From assembly GCA_009497875.2 (NCBI GenBank), contig CP032508.2, forward strand, positions 3,653,501 through 3,717,500: a DNA stretch of 64,000 nt. The letters run 5' to 3'. Shown here piece after piece: positions 53,665-64,000 of the stretch. Origin of the DNA: a gamma proteobacterium SS-5 (lineage in GTDB: Bacteria; Pseudomonadota; Gammaproteobacteria; Chromatiales; Chromatiaceae). The notes beneath the pieces are model-generated. The model did no database searches. It was not told the origin of the DNA and was given only the letters and a program-made list of their open reading frames with translations. Position 1 is the first letter of the stretch. Every line of letters starts with the position of its first letter. The position numbers and the translations under genes were made by a program.

Positions 53665-54126
53665 ATGAAACACTCAATCACCACATTGCTGATCACCACC
53701 TCCCTGGCCCTGCTGCTGCCGGCCAGCTCGGCCCTGGCCCAGGGCCGCTATGGCAGCAACATAGACCAGCGCCTGAAGCGGCAGGAAAGGCGTATCGAAC
53801 AGGGCCTGCGCAGCGGTGAACTGACCCGCCGCGAGGCCCGGCAGTTACGCAAAAAGCACCGGCGTATCAGTCACCTCTATGAAGATAGCAGCCAGCATGG
53901 CCTGAGCAAGCCGGAACGGCGCAGGCTAGAACGCAAACTGAATCGGCTCAGTGACAGCATCTATAGTCTGAAACACAATGAGATCAAGCGCCCGCTGCAC
54001 AGGGCCTATGCGCCCAAAGCCTTCGGCCACAGCCATTTTCAGGGCTATCAGCGGCACGGACGGGGCGACTACATCGCCTTCAGCGATAAGGGAATGCGGC
54101 TCATGCTGAGGTTCGATGACCGCTGA
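53665..54126 (+). CDS. Small basic periplasmic protein of unknown function
   Basis: The 153-residue product starts MKHSITTLLITTSLALLLPA and has a signal peptide ending about residue 25 (SSALAQG). GGAGAG at 53654-53659 precedes the ATG at 53665. The mature protein is very basic, with helical YGSNIDQRLKRQERRIEQGL and repeated RREARQLRKKHRR and RRRLERKLNRLSDSI. It resembles the small periplasmic basic helical proteins found with envelope-stress regulators but I assign no family. An upstream set of three TTCAG repeats suggests two-component control. A stress-related binding protein is possible; nothing more can be said. Confidence 0.8.
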   Translation: MKHSITTLLITTSLALLLPASSALAQGRYGSNIDQRLKRQERRIEQGLRSGELTRREARQLRKKHRRISHLYEDSSQHGLSKPERRRLERKLNRLSDSIYSLKHNEIKRPLHRAYAPKAFGHSHFQGYQRHGRGDYIAFSDKGMRLMLRFDDR

Positions 54127-54340
54127 GACTGGCGGGAGGCTGGCGGTCCAATGCAAGAGCTGAAGCTAGAGTTGGCCTATTTCCTGCTTTATTTCAACCA
54201 GGCACCATCGGCCTGACAGAGAAATGAGTCATGAGGCACGCTGTTTCACATCTGATCCGGGAACCCATCTACCGCTTGAGGCTGCATCTGTTTCTACGGA
54301 AATTCAGTGGCTAAGGCTAGAAATCTAAGGTGAACAGCAG

Positions 54341-54370
54341 GGTCCGGTGGTGTAGTATCATCACCGGACC
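54341..54370. promoter_or_regulatory. Perfect dyad over a probable -10, candidate operator
   Basis: GGTCCGGTG (54341-54349) is an exact inverted match of CACCGGACC (54362-54370) across a 12-base centre that contains TAGTAT (54353-54358), a plausible -10. Upstream TGAACA (54331-54336) is a weak -35 at a 16-base spacing. The dyad is 26 bases before the ATG of the small gene at 54396, so it may be its operator. Confidence 0.6.
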
Positions 54371-54395
54371 CAACTATTTCAGGAGCCTTGCGCCC

Positions 54396-54572
54396 ATGCA
54401 CTGCGATACCAAGTTATTCAAGAAGGGCGAGTTGCTGCACAAGACCCTCAACCGCAAGGTCGGCGAGCAGCCTACCGATAGCAACCTCAAGGAGCTTTCC
54501 CGCTTGATGGGGCTGCAACCCTCCTATATCTACCAGGCCATTCGCTACTACATCGCCAACCTGCGCCGTTGA
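54396..54572 (+). CDS. Tiny putative helix-turn-helix protein, 58 residues
   Basis: The frame starts at ATG 54396 with AGGAGC at 54381-54386. The product starts MHCDTKLFKKGELLHKTLNR and its last half, DSNLKELSRLMGLQPSYIYQ followed by AIRYYIANLRR, fits a helix-turn-helix: a helix, a turn at GLQ, and a recognition helix. There is no signal or membrane segment. A perfect dyad lies just upstream over the probable promoter, a setting typical of self-repression. No family known to me contains it. It could also be a small structural protein. Confidence 0.6.
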   Translation: MHCDTKLFKKGELLHKTLNRKVGEQPTDSNLKELSRLMGLQPSYIYQAIRYYIANLRR

Positions 54573-54851
54573 ACCAAGCGCATCATGCCAGCGGCATCAG
54601 GCCAGATTCTGACGCATCAGCAACTTCTCCCTGGGTGCCATCAAAAGTGGCAGAAGCAGCCTTTTTACCAGCTTTTTGGGGCTGGGGCGGGGCAGGCGGG
54701 CAGGCATTTTCTGTTGGTATTGTTCTCGGTTCACGACAGGCCCTCCAGTGATTAACAGGCAACATTTTGCCTGCTTGGGCGGCGGATTTCCGTGAACCGG
54801 TTCACAATACCGAAGACAGAGGACAGAGGAGCAGAGTGGGGCCAAGGGTCT
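54573..54851. other. Gap with palindromes and possible coding remnant
   Basis: I see no intact gene. A perfect palindrome GTGAACCGGTTCAC is at 54792-54805, and CAGGCAA/TTGCCTG (54760-54778) forms a small hairpin. Overlapping minus-strand frames at 54583-54765 and 54597-54845 lack a ribosome-binding site and are likely spurious; a decayed gene end cannot be excluded. A GAAGACAGAGGACAGAGG fragment at 54813-54830 is related to the 2614-2719 repeat arm. Confidence 0.5.
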
Positions 54852-56546
54852 TCAGGTTCCGTTGTCGTACAGAAAGCCCCGGCTGAGGATCCGCTCGAAC
54901 TCATCCGGCGGCAGCGGTCGGCTGTAGAAAAAGCCCTGCACCAGGTCGCAGGACTGCCCCCGCAGTATGTCGATGTGCTCCAGGCTCTCCGCCCCCTCGG
55001 CCACCACCTCCAGACCCAGGCCCCGTGACAGGCCGATGATGGCATTGGTGATCTCCGCCATCTTCGGATTGCCGACCATGTCCTGGATAAAGGCGCGGTC
55101 GATCTTCAGGGTGGTGATGGGGAAGCGGCTCAGGTAGCTGAGGCTGGAATAGCCGGTACCGAAGTCATCGATGGAGATGTGTATGCCCATATCACGGAAG
55201 GTAGTGAGCTTGCGGATCACCTCCTCGACATTACCCACCAGCATACTCTCGGTGATCTCCAACTCCAGGTACTGCGGCGGCAGACCGCTGTCCGCCAGGG
55301 CCTGCTCCACCTTGTGCAGCAGCTGGGGGTCACGAAACTGCGAGGCGGTGACGTTGACCGAGATACGCAGCGGCCGATAGCCCTTGCCCAGCCACTCGGC
55401 GGCCTGCTGACAGGATCGGCGCAGGACGAAATCACCTATACCCCCCACCAGACCGGCCTCCTCCGCCACCGGAATGAAGTCACCCGGCGGGATCAGGCCC
55501 ATGCCCGGCCGCTGCCAGCGCACCAGCGCCTCGGCCCCGACCACGGCGTTATCGCCGAGGGACACCTTGGGCTGATAATAGACGACAAACTCACCGCTGA
55601 TCAGGGCCTGGCGAATGCCGCGCTCCATCTCGATGCGGGTCTTTGCCGCCTGGTTCATCTCGGCGGCGAAGAACTGATAATGGTTGCCACCCTGCTTCTT
55701 CTGGTGGCGCATGGCACTCTCGGCATGACTCAGCAGCCGCTGGCACTCGCCACCATCCTCGGGAAAGATGCTGATGCCGATACTTACCGAGATAGTCACA
55801 TCGCGCTTATCCACCCGAATCGGCCGACCCAGGGCGTGCAGGATCTTTTCCGCCACCAGCACGCTATCGCCGGTGGAAGCGATCTGCATCACCGCGCCGA
55901 ACATATCACCGTCCAGCCGCGCCAGGGTGTCGCTGCGGCGAATGGTAGCGCTCAGGCGCTGGCCTATCTCTTTGAGTACCAGATCACCCACCTCACGGCC
56001 CAGGCCATCGTTGATCAGCACGAAGCGATCCACCCCGATGAGCAACAGGGCGACGGATTTCTTCACCCGCGCCGCAGCGATCAGGGCCTGATCCACCCGA
56101 TCGAGAAACAGCGCCCGGTTGGGCAGGCCGGTGAGGGAGTCATGCTGGATGTTACCGGTCGGGTTCTGCTCCGTCTCCGGCGGCAGCAGCCACAGCAGCC
56201 AGAGGGCGCTGTGGCTCAGATTGGGCGCGATGCGCTTGAGTTCTACCCGGGCGGACAGCAGCCGACCATCGCCACGCCGCAACTGCATCACCCCCTGCCA
56301 GTCCCGCCCCTGTTGCGCCGCCTGCTCCATCTCCACGCAGCCCACCGCGCCATCCGGGGTGAGCTGCAAGAAGGGCTTGCCACGCAGGGCGTCCGGCAGG
56401 TGCCGGGTCAGCTGGGTAAAGGGCAGGTTGATCTGGCGAAAGCACAGCTGTTCATCGCACAGGGCCAGGGGGTCACGGGAGGAGGACAGGATCATGTCCA
56501 GGGAAGAGCTGAGCACCAGCTCGTAGAGTTTATCGGTACTGTCCAT
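54852..56546 (-). CDS. EAL phosphodiesterase with degenerate GGDEF domain
   Basis: This cytoplasmic c-di-GMP protein of 564 residues starts at ATG 56546 (MDSTDKLYELVLSSS). About 1-130 is a PAS-like sensor. The GGDEF-fold domain has SVALLLIGVDRFVLINDGLG but reads LDGDMF where GGDEF should be, so it is probably not a cyclase. The EAL domain is complete: GAEALVRW, NVTASQFRDP, LEITESMLV, DDFGTGYSSLSYL, KIDRAFIQ and AEGAES. It should hydrolyse c-di-GMP and may sense GTP with the degenerate domain. An ATG at 56624 would add 26 residues without family support. It is divergent from the PAS chemoreceptor gene. Confidence 0.9.
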   Translation of the reverse strand: MDSTDKLYELVLSSSLDMILSSSRDPLALCDEQLCFRQINLPFTQLTRHLPDALRGKPFLQLTPDGAVGCVEMEQAAQQGRDWQGVMQLRRGDGRLLSARVELKRIAPNLSHSALWLLWLLPPETEQNPTGNIQHDSLTGLPNRALFLDRVDQALIAAARVKKSVALLLIGVDRFVLINDGLGREVGDLVLKEIGQRLSATIRRSDTLARLDGDMFGAVMQIASTGDSVLVAEKILHALGRPIRVDKRDVTISVSIGISIFPEDGGECQRLLSHAESAMRHQKKQGGNHYQFFAAEMNQAAKTRIEMERGIRQALISGEFVVYYQPKVSLGDNAVVGAEALVRWQRPGMGLIPPGDFIPVAEEAGLVGGIGDFVLRRSCQQAAEWLGKGYRPLRISVNVTASQFRDPQLLHKVEQALADSGLPPQYLELEITESMLVGNVEEVIRKLTTFRDMGIHISIDDFGTGYSSLSYLSRFPITTLKIDRAFIQDMVGNPKMAEITNAIIGLSRGLGLEVVAEGAESLEHIDILRGQSCDLVQGFFYSRPLPPDEFERILSRGFLYDNGT

Positions 56547-56657
56547 GGGATACGCAAGGCTCCAGCAAGTCTTCTGAGCAGGGATGATAGGGCAATATTG
56601 CCTAAGAAACCCGATGTTTTCCATGTTTGTTATAACCTAGCGGCTTAACCCTCATCC

Positions 56658-56680
56658 TTCCCGCCAGGCAGTGGCGGGAA
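56658..56680. repeat. REP-like inverted repeat
   Basis: TTCCCGCCA (56658-56666) is inverted with TGGCGGGAA (56672-56680) around GGCAG, the form of common proteobacterial REP units. It lies in the divergent region between the EAL gene and the chemoreceptor and could also bind a regulator. Confidence 0.65.
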
Positions 56681-56752
56681 TCCCGTGCCAAGAAGGGCAG
56701 GCCTCGCGCCTTGGGCAGGCTGGCTTGAGAATCTGGTTTACAAAACCCACAT

Positions 56753-56769
56753 CTGGCACTGATCCTGCT
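56753..56769 (+). promoter_or_regulatory. Sigma-54 (RpoN) promoter of the PAS-CZB chemoreceptor
   Basis: CTGGCACTGATCCTGCT matches YTGGCACGRNNNTTGCW at 15 of 17 positions, with correct spacing from GG to GC (12 bases). Transcription should begin near 56780, about 35 bases before ATG 56815. Confidence 0.75.
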
Positions 56770-56814
56770 AAGATTTATCCCAAACCCAACAGCCATCAGA
56801 TGGAAAAGCGAGCC

Positions 56815-58779
56815 ATGAAAAAGAATTTTCCCGTCACCCAGCGTGAAATCAGCTACGGCGACGACGTAATCCTGACATCGACCACGGACCTCAAGGGCAT
56901 CATCACCTACGCCAACAACGACTTCATCAAGATCAGCGGCTACAGCGAGGATGAGCTGCTCGGCAGCAACCACAACATAGTGCGCCACCCGGACATGCCG
57001 CCGGCCGCCTTCCAGCACCTCTGGGATACCGTCAAGACGGGCCAATCCTGGCGCGGCATCGTCAAGAACCGCAGCAAGAACGGCGACCACTACTGGGTGG
57101 ATGCCTACGTCACCCCGGTGGTGGAGCATGGCCAGACCATCGGCTACCAATCGGTGCGCACCCGCCCCAACCGCGAGCAGATCCAGCAGGCCGAGGCCCT
57201 CTACGCCAAGCTCAACGACGGCAGCCTGAGCAAGCTCCCCAGCTCGCGCAAGGCCCTGGACCTGGGTCTGAATCTGCGCATTCCCCTGGCCCTGGGGCTG
57301 CTCTTTCTGCTCAGCCTGGGCGCTGCCCTGCTGGGACAGATGCGGCCCGAACAGGCCGCCCTGATCGCCTGGCTCAACGCCGGGGCCAGCGGCCTGGGCA
57401 CGCTGGTGATCTGGCAATTGCTGCATCACACCCTGATCAAGCCCATGGGGCATGTGGTGGAGATCGCCAAGGCCATCAGCCAGGGCGATCTATTGAAGAA
57501 GATCGAGATCAACCGGCAGGACGAACTGGGCGAGATGCTACAGGCGCTAAAGATGATGCAGGCACGCCTGCGCACCGTCATCGGGCGCCTTTCCGAAAGC
57601 GCCAACGAGGTGGCCGGAGCCGCCGACGACCTGGCCCTGTCCGCCGATGGCGTGGTGCGCTTCATGGGTCAGCAAAGCTCCGAGACCGAGCAGGTAGCCA
57701 CCGCCATGAACCAGATGACGGCCACGGTCAACGAAGTATCCAACAGCGTAGTGGCCACCGCAGATGCCGCCCACAACGCCAACCAAAAGGCCAGCCAGGG
57801 CCAGCAGATGATCAGCGACACCCTGAGCGAGATCCGCACCCTGGTACAGCGCATCGAGCAGTCATCCAACACCGTGCAGGAGTTGCAGGACAGCGGTCAG
57901 AACATCGTCAAGATCATGACGGTCATCCAGGAGATAGCCGAGCAGACCAATCTGCTGGCGCTCAACGCCGCCATCGAGGCGGCCCGCGCCGGCGATGTGG
58001 GCCGAGGCTTCGCCGTGGTGGCCGATGAGGTGCGCACCCTGGCCTCGCGCACCAAAAGCGCCACCGAGGAGATCAACGACATGGTCAACGCCCTGGGCAC
58101 CGGCATCCAGGGCACCACCCAGGCCATGGGCGAGGTGCGCGAACGCGCCCTCTCCACCCAGCAGTTCGCCGAGGACATGGGCCAGGCGCTGGGCGAGATC
58201 ACCGGCTCCATCAGCCAGATCTCCAGCATGGCCAACCAGATCGCCACCGCCTCCACCGAGCAGAGCAGCGTCTCGGAGGAGATCAACCGCAACATCGTGC
58301 GCATCCACGAACTCTCCGAGGAGACCATGCAGCAGGCCCGCATCAGCAGCCAGGCCGGTTCCAATCTGGCCGGTCTGGCCGGCAAGCTGCAACGCATCGC
58401 CGCCACCTTCAACACCGGCGGCGGCCTGCAGCGGCTTGACTTCGGCCAGGCCAAGCAGGCCCATCTGGACTGGAAGCGCCGTGTCCGCGCCCTGCTCGAC
58501 AGCAAGGGGCAAATCGACCCAGGGCAGTTGGTCACCCACAAGAACTGCGTGCTGGGCAAGTGGTATTACGATACCGGCCTGCGCAAATACGGTGACCATG
58601 CGGAAATGAAGGCCTTAGAACGCCCCCACGCCGAATTCCACCGCAAGGTGCGGGAAATCGTCGATCAAAATCGACTGGGCAAAAAGCATGAGGCCGAGCG
58701 CCTGTTCAGCGAACTAGACCGCCTCTCCGGTGAAATCGTCCGCCAGCTGGAGGCCCTGGAGCGCAAGCTGGGCCAATAA
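56815..58779 (+). CDS. PAS-domain chemoreceptor with C-terminal zinc-binding CZB domain
   Basis: The 654-residue chemoreceptor begins with a PAS domain (about 10-125; [20 protein letters not shown], the Aer type that binds FAD). Membrane segments at about 158-176 and 184-205 follow, then HAMP-like and the conserved signalling helix with [20 protein letters not shown]. It ends in a CZB domain with H550 (AHLDW), C578 (NCVLGKW), H605 and H609 (PHAEFH), which bind zinc in this family and can sense hypochlorite or zinc. It probably combines redox or oxygen sensing with zinc- or oxidant-sensing. The promoter is of the sigma-54 type. ATG 56800 in frame is an alternative start. Confidence 0.93.
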   Translation: MKKNFPVTQREISYGDDVILTSTTDLKGIITYANNDFIKISGYSEDELLGSNHNIVRHPDMPPAAFQHLWDTVKTGQSWRGIVKNRSKNGDHYWVDAYVTPVVEHGQTIGYQSVRTRPNREQIQQAEALYAKLNDGSLSKLPSSRKALDLGLNLRIPLALGLLFLLSLGAALLGQMRPEQAALIAWLNAGASGLGTLVIWQLLHHTLIKPMGHVVEIAKAISQGDLLKKIEINRQDELGEMLQALKMMQARLRTVIGRLSESANEVAGAADDLALSADGVVRFMGQQSSETEQVATAMNQMTATVNEVSNSVVATADAAHNANQKASQGQQMISDTLSEIRTLVQRIEQSSNTVQELQDSGQNIVKIMTVIQEIAEQTNLLALNAAIEAARAGDVGRGFAVVADEVRTLASRTKSATEEINDMVNALGTGIQGTTQAMGEVRERALSTQQFAEDMGQALGEITGSISQISSMANQIATASTEQSSVSEEINRNIVRIHELSEETMQQARISSQAGSNLAGLAGKLQRIAATFNTGGGLQRLDFGQAKQAHLDWKRRVRALLDSKGQIDPGQLVTHKNCVLGKWYYDTGLRKYGDHAEMKALERPHAEFHRKVREIVDQNRLGKKHEAERLFSELDRLSGEIVRQLEALERKLGQ

Positions 58780-58809
58780 GGCCGCTCTGGGACGCGTGGC
58801 ACTCTTCAA

Positions 58810-58974
58810 CTTAAAAAGAGCATTTGGCCACAGAAGCACAGAGTACATAGAGAAAAATCAATGTGCTGGAAAGCGAACACCCAACACCTTCTAGGTGAGC
58901 CCGGTCTGATAGCTAACTCATTGAAACAACTCTGTGATCTCTCTGTCTCTGTGGCTTAACTGAGGAATATAGGT
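58810..58974. repeat. CCTAAAAAGAGC-type palindrome, full copy
   Basis: This copy is close to 40063-40228 through its full length. TTAAAAAGAGCATTTGGCC and CCACAGAAGCACAGAG on the left are inverted against CTCTGTCTCTGTGGCTTAAC on the right. The 432-base gap 58780-59211 contains this and the next element and no gene. Confidence 0.85.
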
Positions 58975-58993
58975 TCAACCGAAAAAGAGCAGT

Positions 58994-59140
58994 TGAACCG
59001 CAGATTTCACCGATTTACACAGATTTTTCAGTGTGTTTGCCAAGTGCACACACTCAGCCAACGGGTGACTGGCTAAGTCACTCTAACCCAATGAAAATAC
59101 ATAAATTTAATCTGCGATAATCGGCGTAATCTGCGGTTTA
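58994..59140. repeat. AACCGCAGATT-type palindrome
   Basis: GAACCGCAGATTTCACCGAT at 58995-59014 is inverted against AATCGGCGTAATCTGCGGTT at 59119-59138. Similar elements are widespread in bacterial genomes. It lies next to the CCTAAAAAGAGC-type copy and is not in the same family. Confidence 0.8.
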
Positions 59141-59211
59141 TAGGATCAAGAACCGATGTTGGCCTCCCTGGCCGAGTGGATCAACACATCCCCCTGAACC
59201 CGCCCCGCCCC

Positions 59212-61344
59212 TCAGAGATCGATAAAGCTGGCCTTCCAGCTGCTGGATGGGACGGAACCCCTTTCTACAGGGGGAACGCCGATGACCTCAGGGTCGGTCG
59301 GCAGGTGATCGGCCTTGCTGGCGGAGCGCAACTGAGCACGGATACGCGCCTGGCGCTGCTTGGGCATGTCTGCCAGGTGCTCTTGGTAGGGTCCATCCAG
59401 CCGGGCCAGCAGCTTGGCATCGCGGGAGTAGATGTCGTTGCGGAAATTGACCCGACCATTGGCCGCCTCGGCCGTCAGGTAGCGGATGAAGATCGGCAGG
59501 GGTTGCTCCAGATTGGCCTGCAGGGTGCTGCCGCTGGCCAACACCCGGTCGATGCGAGCCCTGTCCCAGCCCTGGCGGCCCAACAGGCGCTCGGCCAGCT
59601 CAAAGGGGTCACGCAGGCGCACGCAGCCGGAGCTGGTGGTACGCACCTCGCGGCTGAACAGTTCCCTATGGTTGGTGTCGTGCAGAAACACGTGATGCGT
59701 GTTGGGGAACATGAACTTGACCCGGCCCAGGGCATTGTTGGGGCCGGGCGGCTGGCGCACGATATAGGGCATGCGATCGAGTGATTTCCAGTCCACCGCA
59801 TGGGGATCGATGCGCTTGCCCTGCTCGTCAAGCAGCTGGTAGCCCTTTTTGTCCAGGTAACCGGGGTCGATCTTCAGGCTGGGCAGTATGGTGCGCCGAT
59901 TGATACCAGGCGGCACCGACCAGGTCGGGTTGAAGATCAGATGCTCCATGCGGTCGCTGAAGATGGGCGTGCGGGTGGCGGACTTGCCCACCTGTACCCG
60001 CTCCTGCCAGATGGTTTCGCCCTGGCGTACCCAGCGCAGCTTGAAACCGGCCACGTCGATCAGCAGGTATTCCTCCTCGGCCAGGGGGTCGAACCAGCGC
60101 TGGCGCTCCAGATTGATGCGGATCTGATCGATGCGCTGGCCGATGGTGATGTTCATCGCCGCAAGCGTGACGGGGCCGACGATGCCGTCTATGTTGAGGT
60201 TGCGTTCCTCCTGAAAATCGCGCACCGCCTGCTCCAGGGCCTCATCGTAGCGGGTTTCATCCTGCTCGGCGGCCAGCCCCAGGTCCAGGCGTTGGCGCAG
60301 CAGGGGTACGCGGGCATTCTTCATGCCCAGCTTGAGGGCCCGCCCGGCGGGTATGTGCTGCCAGCCCTGGCTGCCGATGTGCCGGTAATGCTCCACCAGA
60401 GCCTCACGCAGCAGCCAGTATTGTTCGTGCTGCGGTCGCGCTGCGGCCAGGGCCTGATCGATCTGCCCCTGTTTGATCCAGGCCAGAAGCTGACTGTCAC
60501 GGTTGTCTGAGCGCCTTGCCTTGGGATAGTTGTAATCGGCATCCAGTTGCTCGGGATCTACCTTGCCGTATTCCAGGTTATGCAGCAGGCGCAGCAGGGC
60601 CTCGCTCAGGCTCAGATCGACCAGGGCCCACTCGGCGGCATCCTCGGGTTGCAAGGCGGCATCTTCCAGATAGAACAGGATCGGCTCCAGGCGATAAGCA
60701 TCCGCCAGCAGACCGTCCAGCACCAGGCCATCCAGGGCCTGGGAGAAGGAGGCAATGGCCTCGGCCCGCCACAGGGGGCCGTACCCATTGGCCTGATACA
60801 GGCGAGTCAGGGCTGCCTTGCGGTAGAGTTTGAGCCCGGCCGGCAGGGCGCTCTGGCCAGACAACAGCCCCTTGAGGGCAGCGACAAAGTCCGTCCGGGG
60901 TTCGACCTCGGCGACTGGGCGCGGGCCAGGCGCACCTTCCGGGCCGGTCGGATCGGCCTCGGGCACTTCTGTGGCCATCGTCTGATCCGTTTCAGTGTCT
61001 GTGCCGGGCGCTGTGCTCGGCTGCTCAGCCTCGGGCCCCGGTTCGTGCTTCTGCACCGGGTTGGGGTCGGCCAGAGGCCCCTCTGCCTGGGGCTCGACAA
61101 GAGGCTCGAGTCCTGCGGACGCAGCGGGCTCCACCAGCCGCGGCTCGGCCGCGCCCTGCCGTGGCTGCGGAGAGGCTTCTGGGGTCAATGGGTGTTCAGG
61201 GGGCTCAGGGACAACATCGGCACGGATCGGCACAACCGGCGGCACATCGGCCACAGTGGCAGCGCCCGGCATCGGCTCGGCCACCGCCAGACTCAGGCTC
61301 AGGCCCAACAGCAACACAGATAACCATGACAGAGAACGAATCAT
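59212..61344 (-). CDS. L,D-transpeptidase of the YcbB/LdtD type with long acidic-proline linker
   Basis: This periplasmic enzyme of 710 residues makes or edits 3-3 cross-links in peptidoglycan. A signal peptide ends at about 22 (LSLSLAVAEP). About 23-150 is a Pro/Glu/Ala linker with little structure. A helical scaffold and a peptidoglycan-binding-like domain with VRDFQEERNLNIDGIVGPVT are at about 365-395. The catalytic YkuD domain has HHVFLHDTNHRELFSREVR and SSGCVRLRDP with C574. The histidine and cysteine-arginine motif are complete. The linker is longer than in E. coli YcbB. It stands alone; the 5S rRNA terminator follows upstream on the other side. Confidence 0.92.
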   Translation of the reverse strand: MIRSLSWLSVLLLGLSLSLAVAEPMPGAATVADVPPVVPIRADVVPEPPEHPLTPEASPQPRQGAAEPRLVEPAASAGLEPLVEPQAEGPLADPNPVQKHEPGPEAEQPSTAPGTDTETDQTMATEVPEADPTGPEGAPGPRPVAEVEPRTDFVAALKGLLSGQSALPAGLKLYRKAALTRLYQANGYGPLWRAEAIASFSQALDGLVLDGLLADAYRLEPILFYLEDAALQPEDAAEWALVDLSLSEALLRLLHNLEYGKVDPEQLDADYNYPKARRSDNRDSQLLAWIKQGQIDQALAAARPQHEQYWLLREALVEHYRHIGSQGWQHIPAGRALKLGMKNARVPLLRQRLDLGLAAEQDETRYDEALEQAVRDFQEERNLNIDGIVGPVTLAAMNITIGQRIDQIRINLERQRWFDPLAEEEYLLIDVAGFKLRWVRQGETIWQERVQVGKSATRTPIFSDRMEHLIFNPTWSVPPGINRRTILPSLKIDPGYLDKKGYQLLDEQGKRIDPHAVDWKSLDRMPYIVRQPPGPNNALGRVKFMFPNTHHVFLHDTNHRELFSREVRTTSSGCVRLRDPFELAERLLGRQGWDRARIDRVLASGSTLQANLEQPLPIFIRYLTAEAANGRVNFRNDIYSRDAKLLARLDGPYQEHLADMPKQRQARIRAQLRSASKADHLPTDPEVIGVPPVERGSVPSSSWKASFIDL

Positions 61345-61493
61345 CTAGGCAAACCCTAATCAAGAAATAATGTGACTGCTGGGGCCACTTGTTCCCCCTC
61401 TCCTCACCGGCCTCAATGGAGAGAGGCGAGTCGTTTCGCGGTTAGAACAGCTAAACCAGACCGGGTTCTATCGCCAGGGGATCAACCCCAGGC

Positions 61494-61527
61494 AAAAAAA
61501 TACCCGATTCTTAGGGGAATCGGGTAT
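61494..61527 (-). terminator. rRNA operon terminator
   Basis: On the minus strand ATACCCGATTC (61527-61517) pairs with GAATCGGGTAT (61510-61500) across CCCTAA, followed by seven T's at 61500-61494. It lies 11 bases past the 5S rRNA end. Confidence 0.93.
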
Positions 61528-61537
61528 TCAGGGTAGA

Positions 61538-61656
61538 AGCCTGGCAGTGACTTACTCTCACATGGGGAGACCCCACACTACCATCAGCGATGCCCCGTTT
61601 CACTTCCGAGTTCGGGATGGGATCGGGTGGTTCCAAGGCTCTATGGCCGCCAGGCA
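61538..61656 (-). rRNA. rrf: 5S ribosomal RNA
   Basis: Read on the minus strand it begins TGCCTGGCGGCCATAGAGCC and ends GTGAGAGTAAGTCACTGCCA with GGCT. The terminal stem TGCCTGGC/GCCAGGC closes, and CCCGATCCCATCCCGAACTC is the conserved loop B/C area. Length 119 bases. It lies 120 bases after the 23S rRNA, with no tRNA in the spacer. Confidence 0.95.
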
Positions 61657-61776
61657 ATTTAGTGGTGAAGTCGATATTTCGCCTTCACGCATTCGGTGAT
61701 GAAGTCTTGTATCTTGATTCTTCTTACTCTTGCAGACCTCAGGCGCTCTGTAGCACAGAACACTTGGGTGTTATAT

Positions 61777-64000
<2,224 letters not shown>

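Noticed and set aside
54583..54765. Minus-strand frame of 60 codons
   Set aside because: It has no ribosome-binding site, no domain and an overlapping alternative frame of similar size. A decayed remnant is possible but not supported.
61657..61776. Possible tRNA between 5S and 23S rRNA
   Set aside because: No cloverleaf or conserved T-arm sequence is visible in the 120-base spacer.

Overview
The window reads as a high-GC gammaproteobacterial chromosome. The evidence is gene order: suhB | trmJ with cysE-iscR-iscSUA-hscBA-fdx-iscX, the rlmN-pilW-rodZ-hisS-yfgM-bamB-der string, and purMN beside a DUF2066 gene. Many chemosensory and cyclic-di-GMP proteins and two good sigma-54 promoters suggest a motile, environmental organism. 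A member of the Chromatiales or a related sulfur-oxidising group is possible, but no metabolic gene in the window proves it.

Layout. 1-2.7 kb: DUF2066 gene (cut by the window edge), purM and purN. 2.7-5.5 kb: a hybrid histidine kinase and a ModA-like binding lipoprotein on the minus strand. 5.7-6.3 kb: dcd. 6.5-14.0 kb: plus-strand signalling block (periplasmic binding protein, GGDEF/EAL protein, response regulator, chemoreceptor, sigma-54-driven small protein). 14.5-17.4 kb: an unknown protein, an MscS channel, a small secreted cysteine peptide and a small hypothetical protein. 17.5-24.8 kb: an envelope polysaccharide or lipopolysaccharide-core cluster (glycosyltransferases, methyltransferases, O-antigen-ligase-like protein, MsbA). 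25-27 kb: a cytoplasmic unknown and a SPOR-domain protein. 27.4-48.4 kb: a 21-kb co-directional minus-strand block with der, bamB, yfgM, hisS, rodZ, pilW, rlmN, relA, a DUF1015 gene, the whole isc operon, cysE and trmJ. 48.5-52.8 kb: suhB, a small unknown, a dynamin-like GTPase, nadA and rluA. 53-61.3 kb: yqhA, a small periplasmic protein, a tiny possible HTH protein, an EAL phosphodiesterase, a PAS chemoreceptor with a zinc-binding CZB domain, and an L,D-transpeptidase. 61.5-64 kb: 5S and 23S rRNA on the minus strand.

The most distinctive property is a large set of non-coding palindromic repeats, about 30 to 210 bases each and of at least five families. They sit in almost every longer intergenic gap. 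They split the isc operon into pieces, and one forms the last codons and stop codons of two convergent genes (purN and the hybrid kinase). No transposase, integrase, tRNA gene, phage gene or CRISPR array was recognised.

The genes work together in three visible ways. Two binding-protein genes are directly coupled to signalling proteins (4756-5505 with the kinase, 6521-7546 with the GGDEF/EAL protein), which suggests ligand-gated signalling. The isc operon has an IscR-type operator over its own promoter. The two sigma-54 sites place a chemoreceptor and a small unknown protein under RpoN control.
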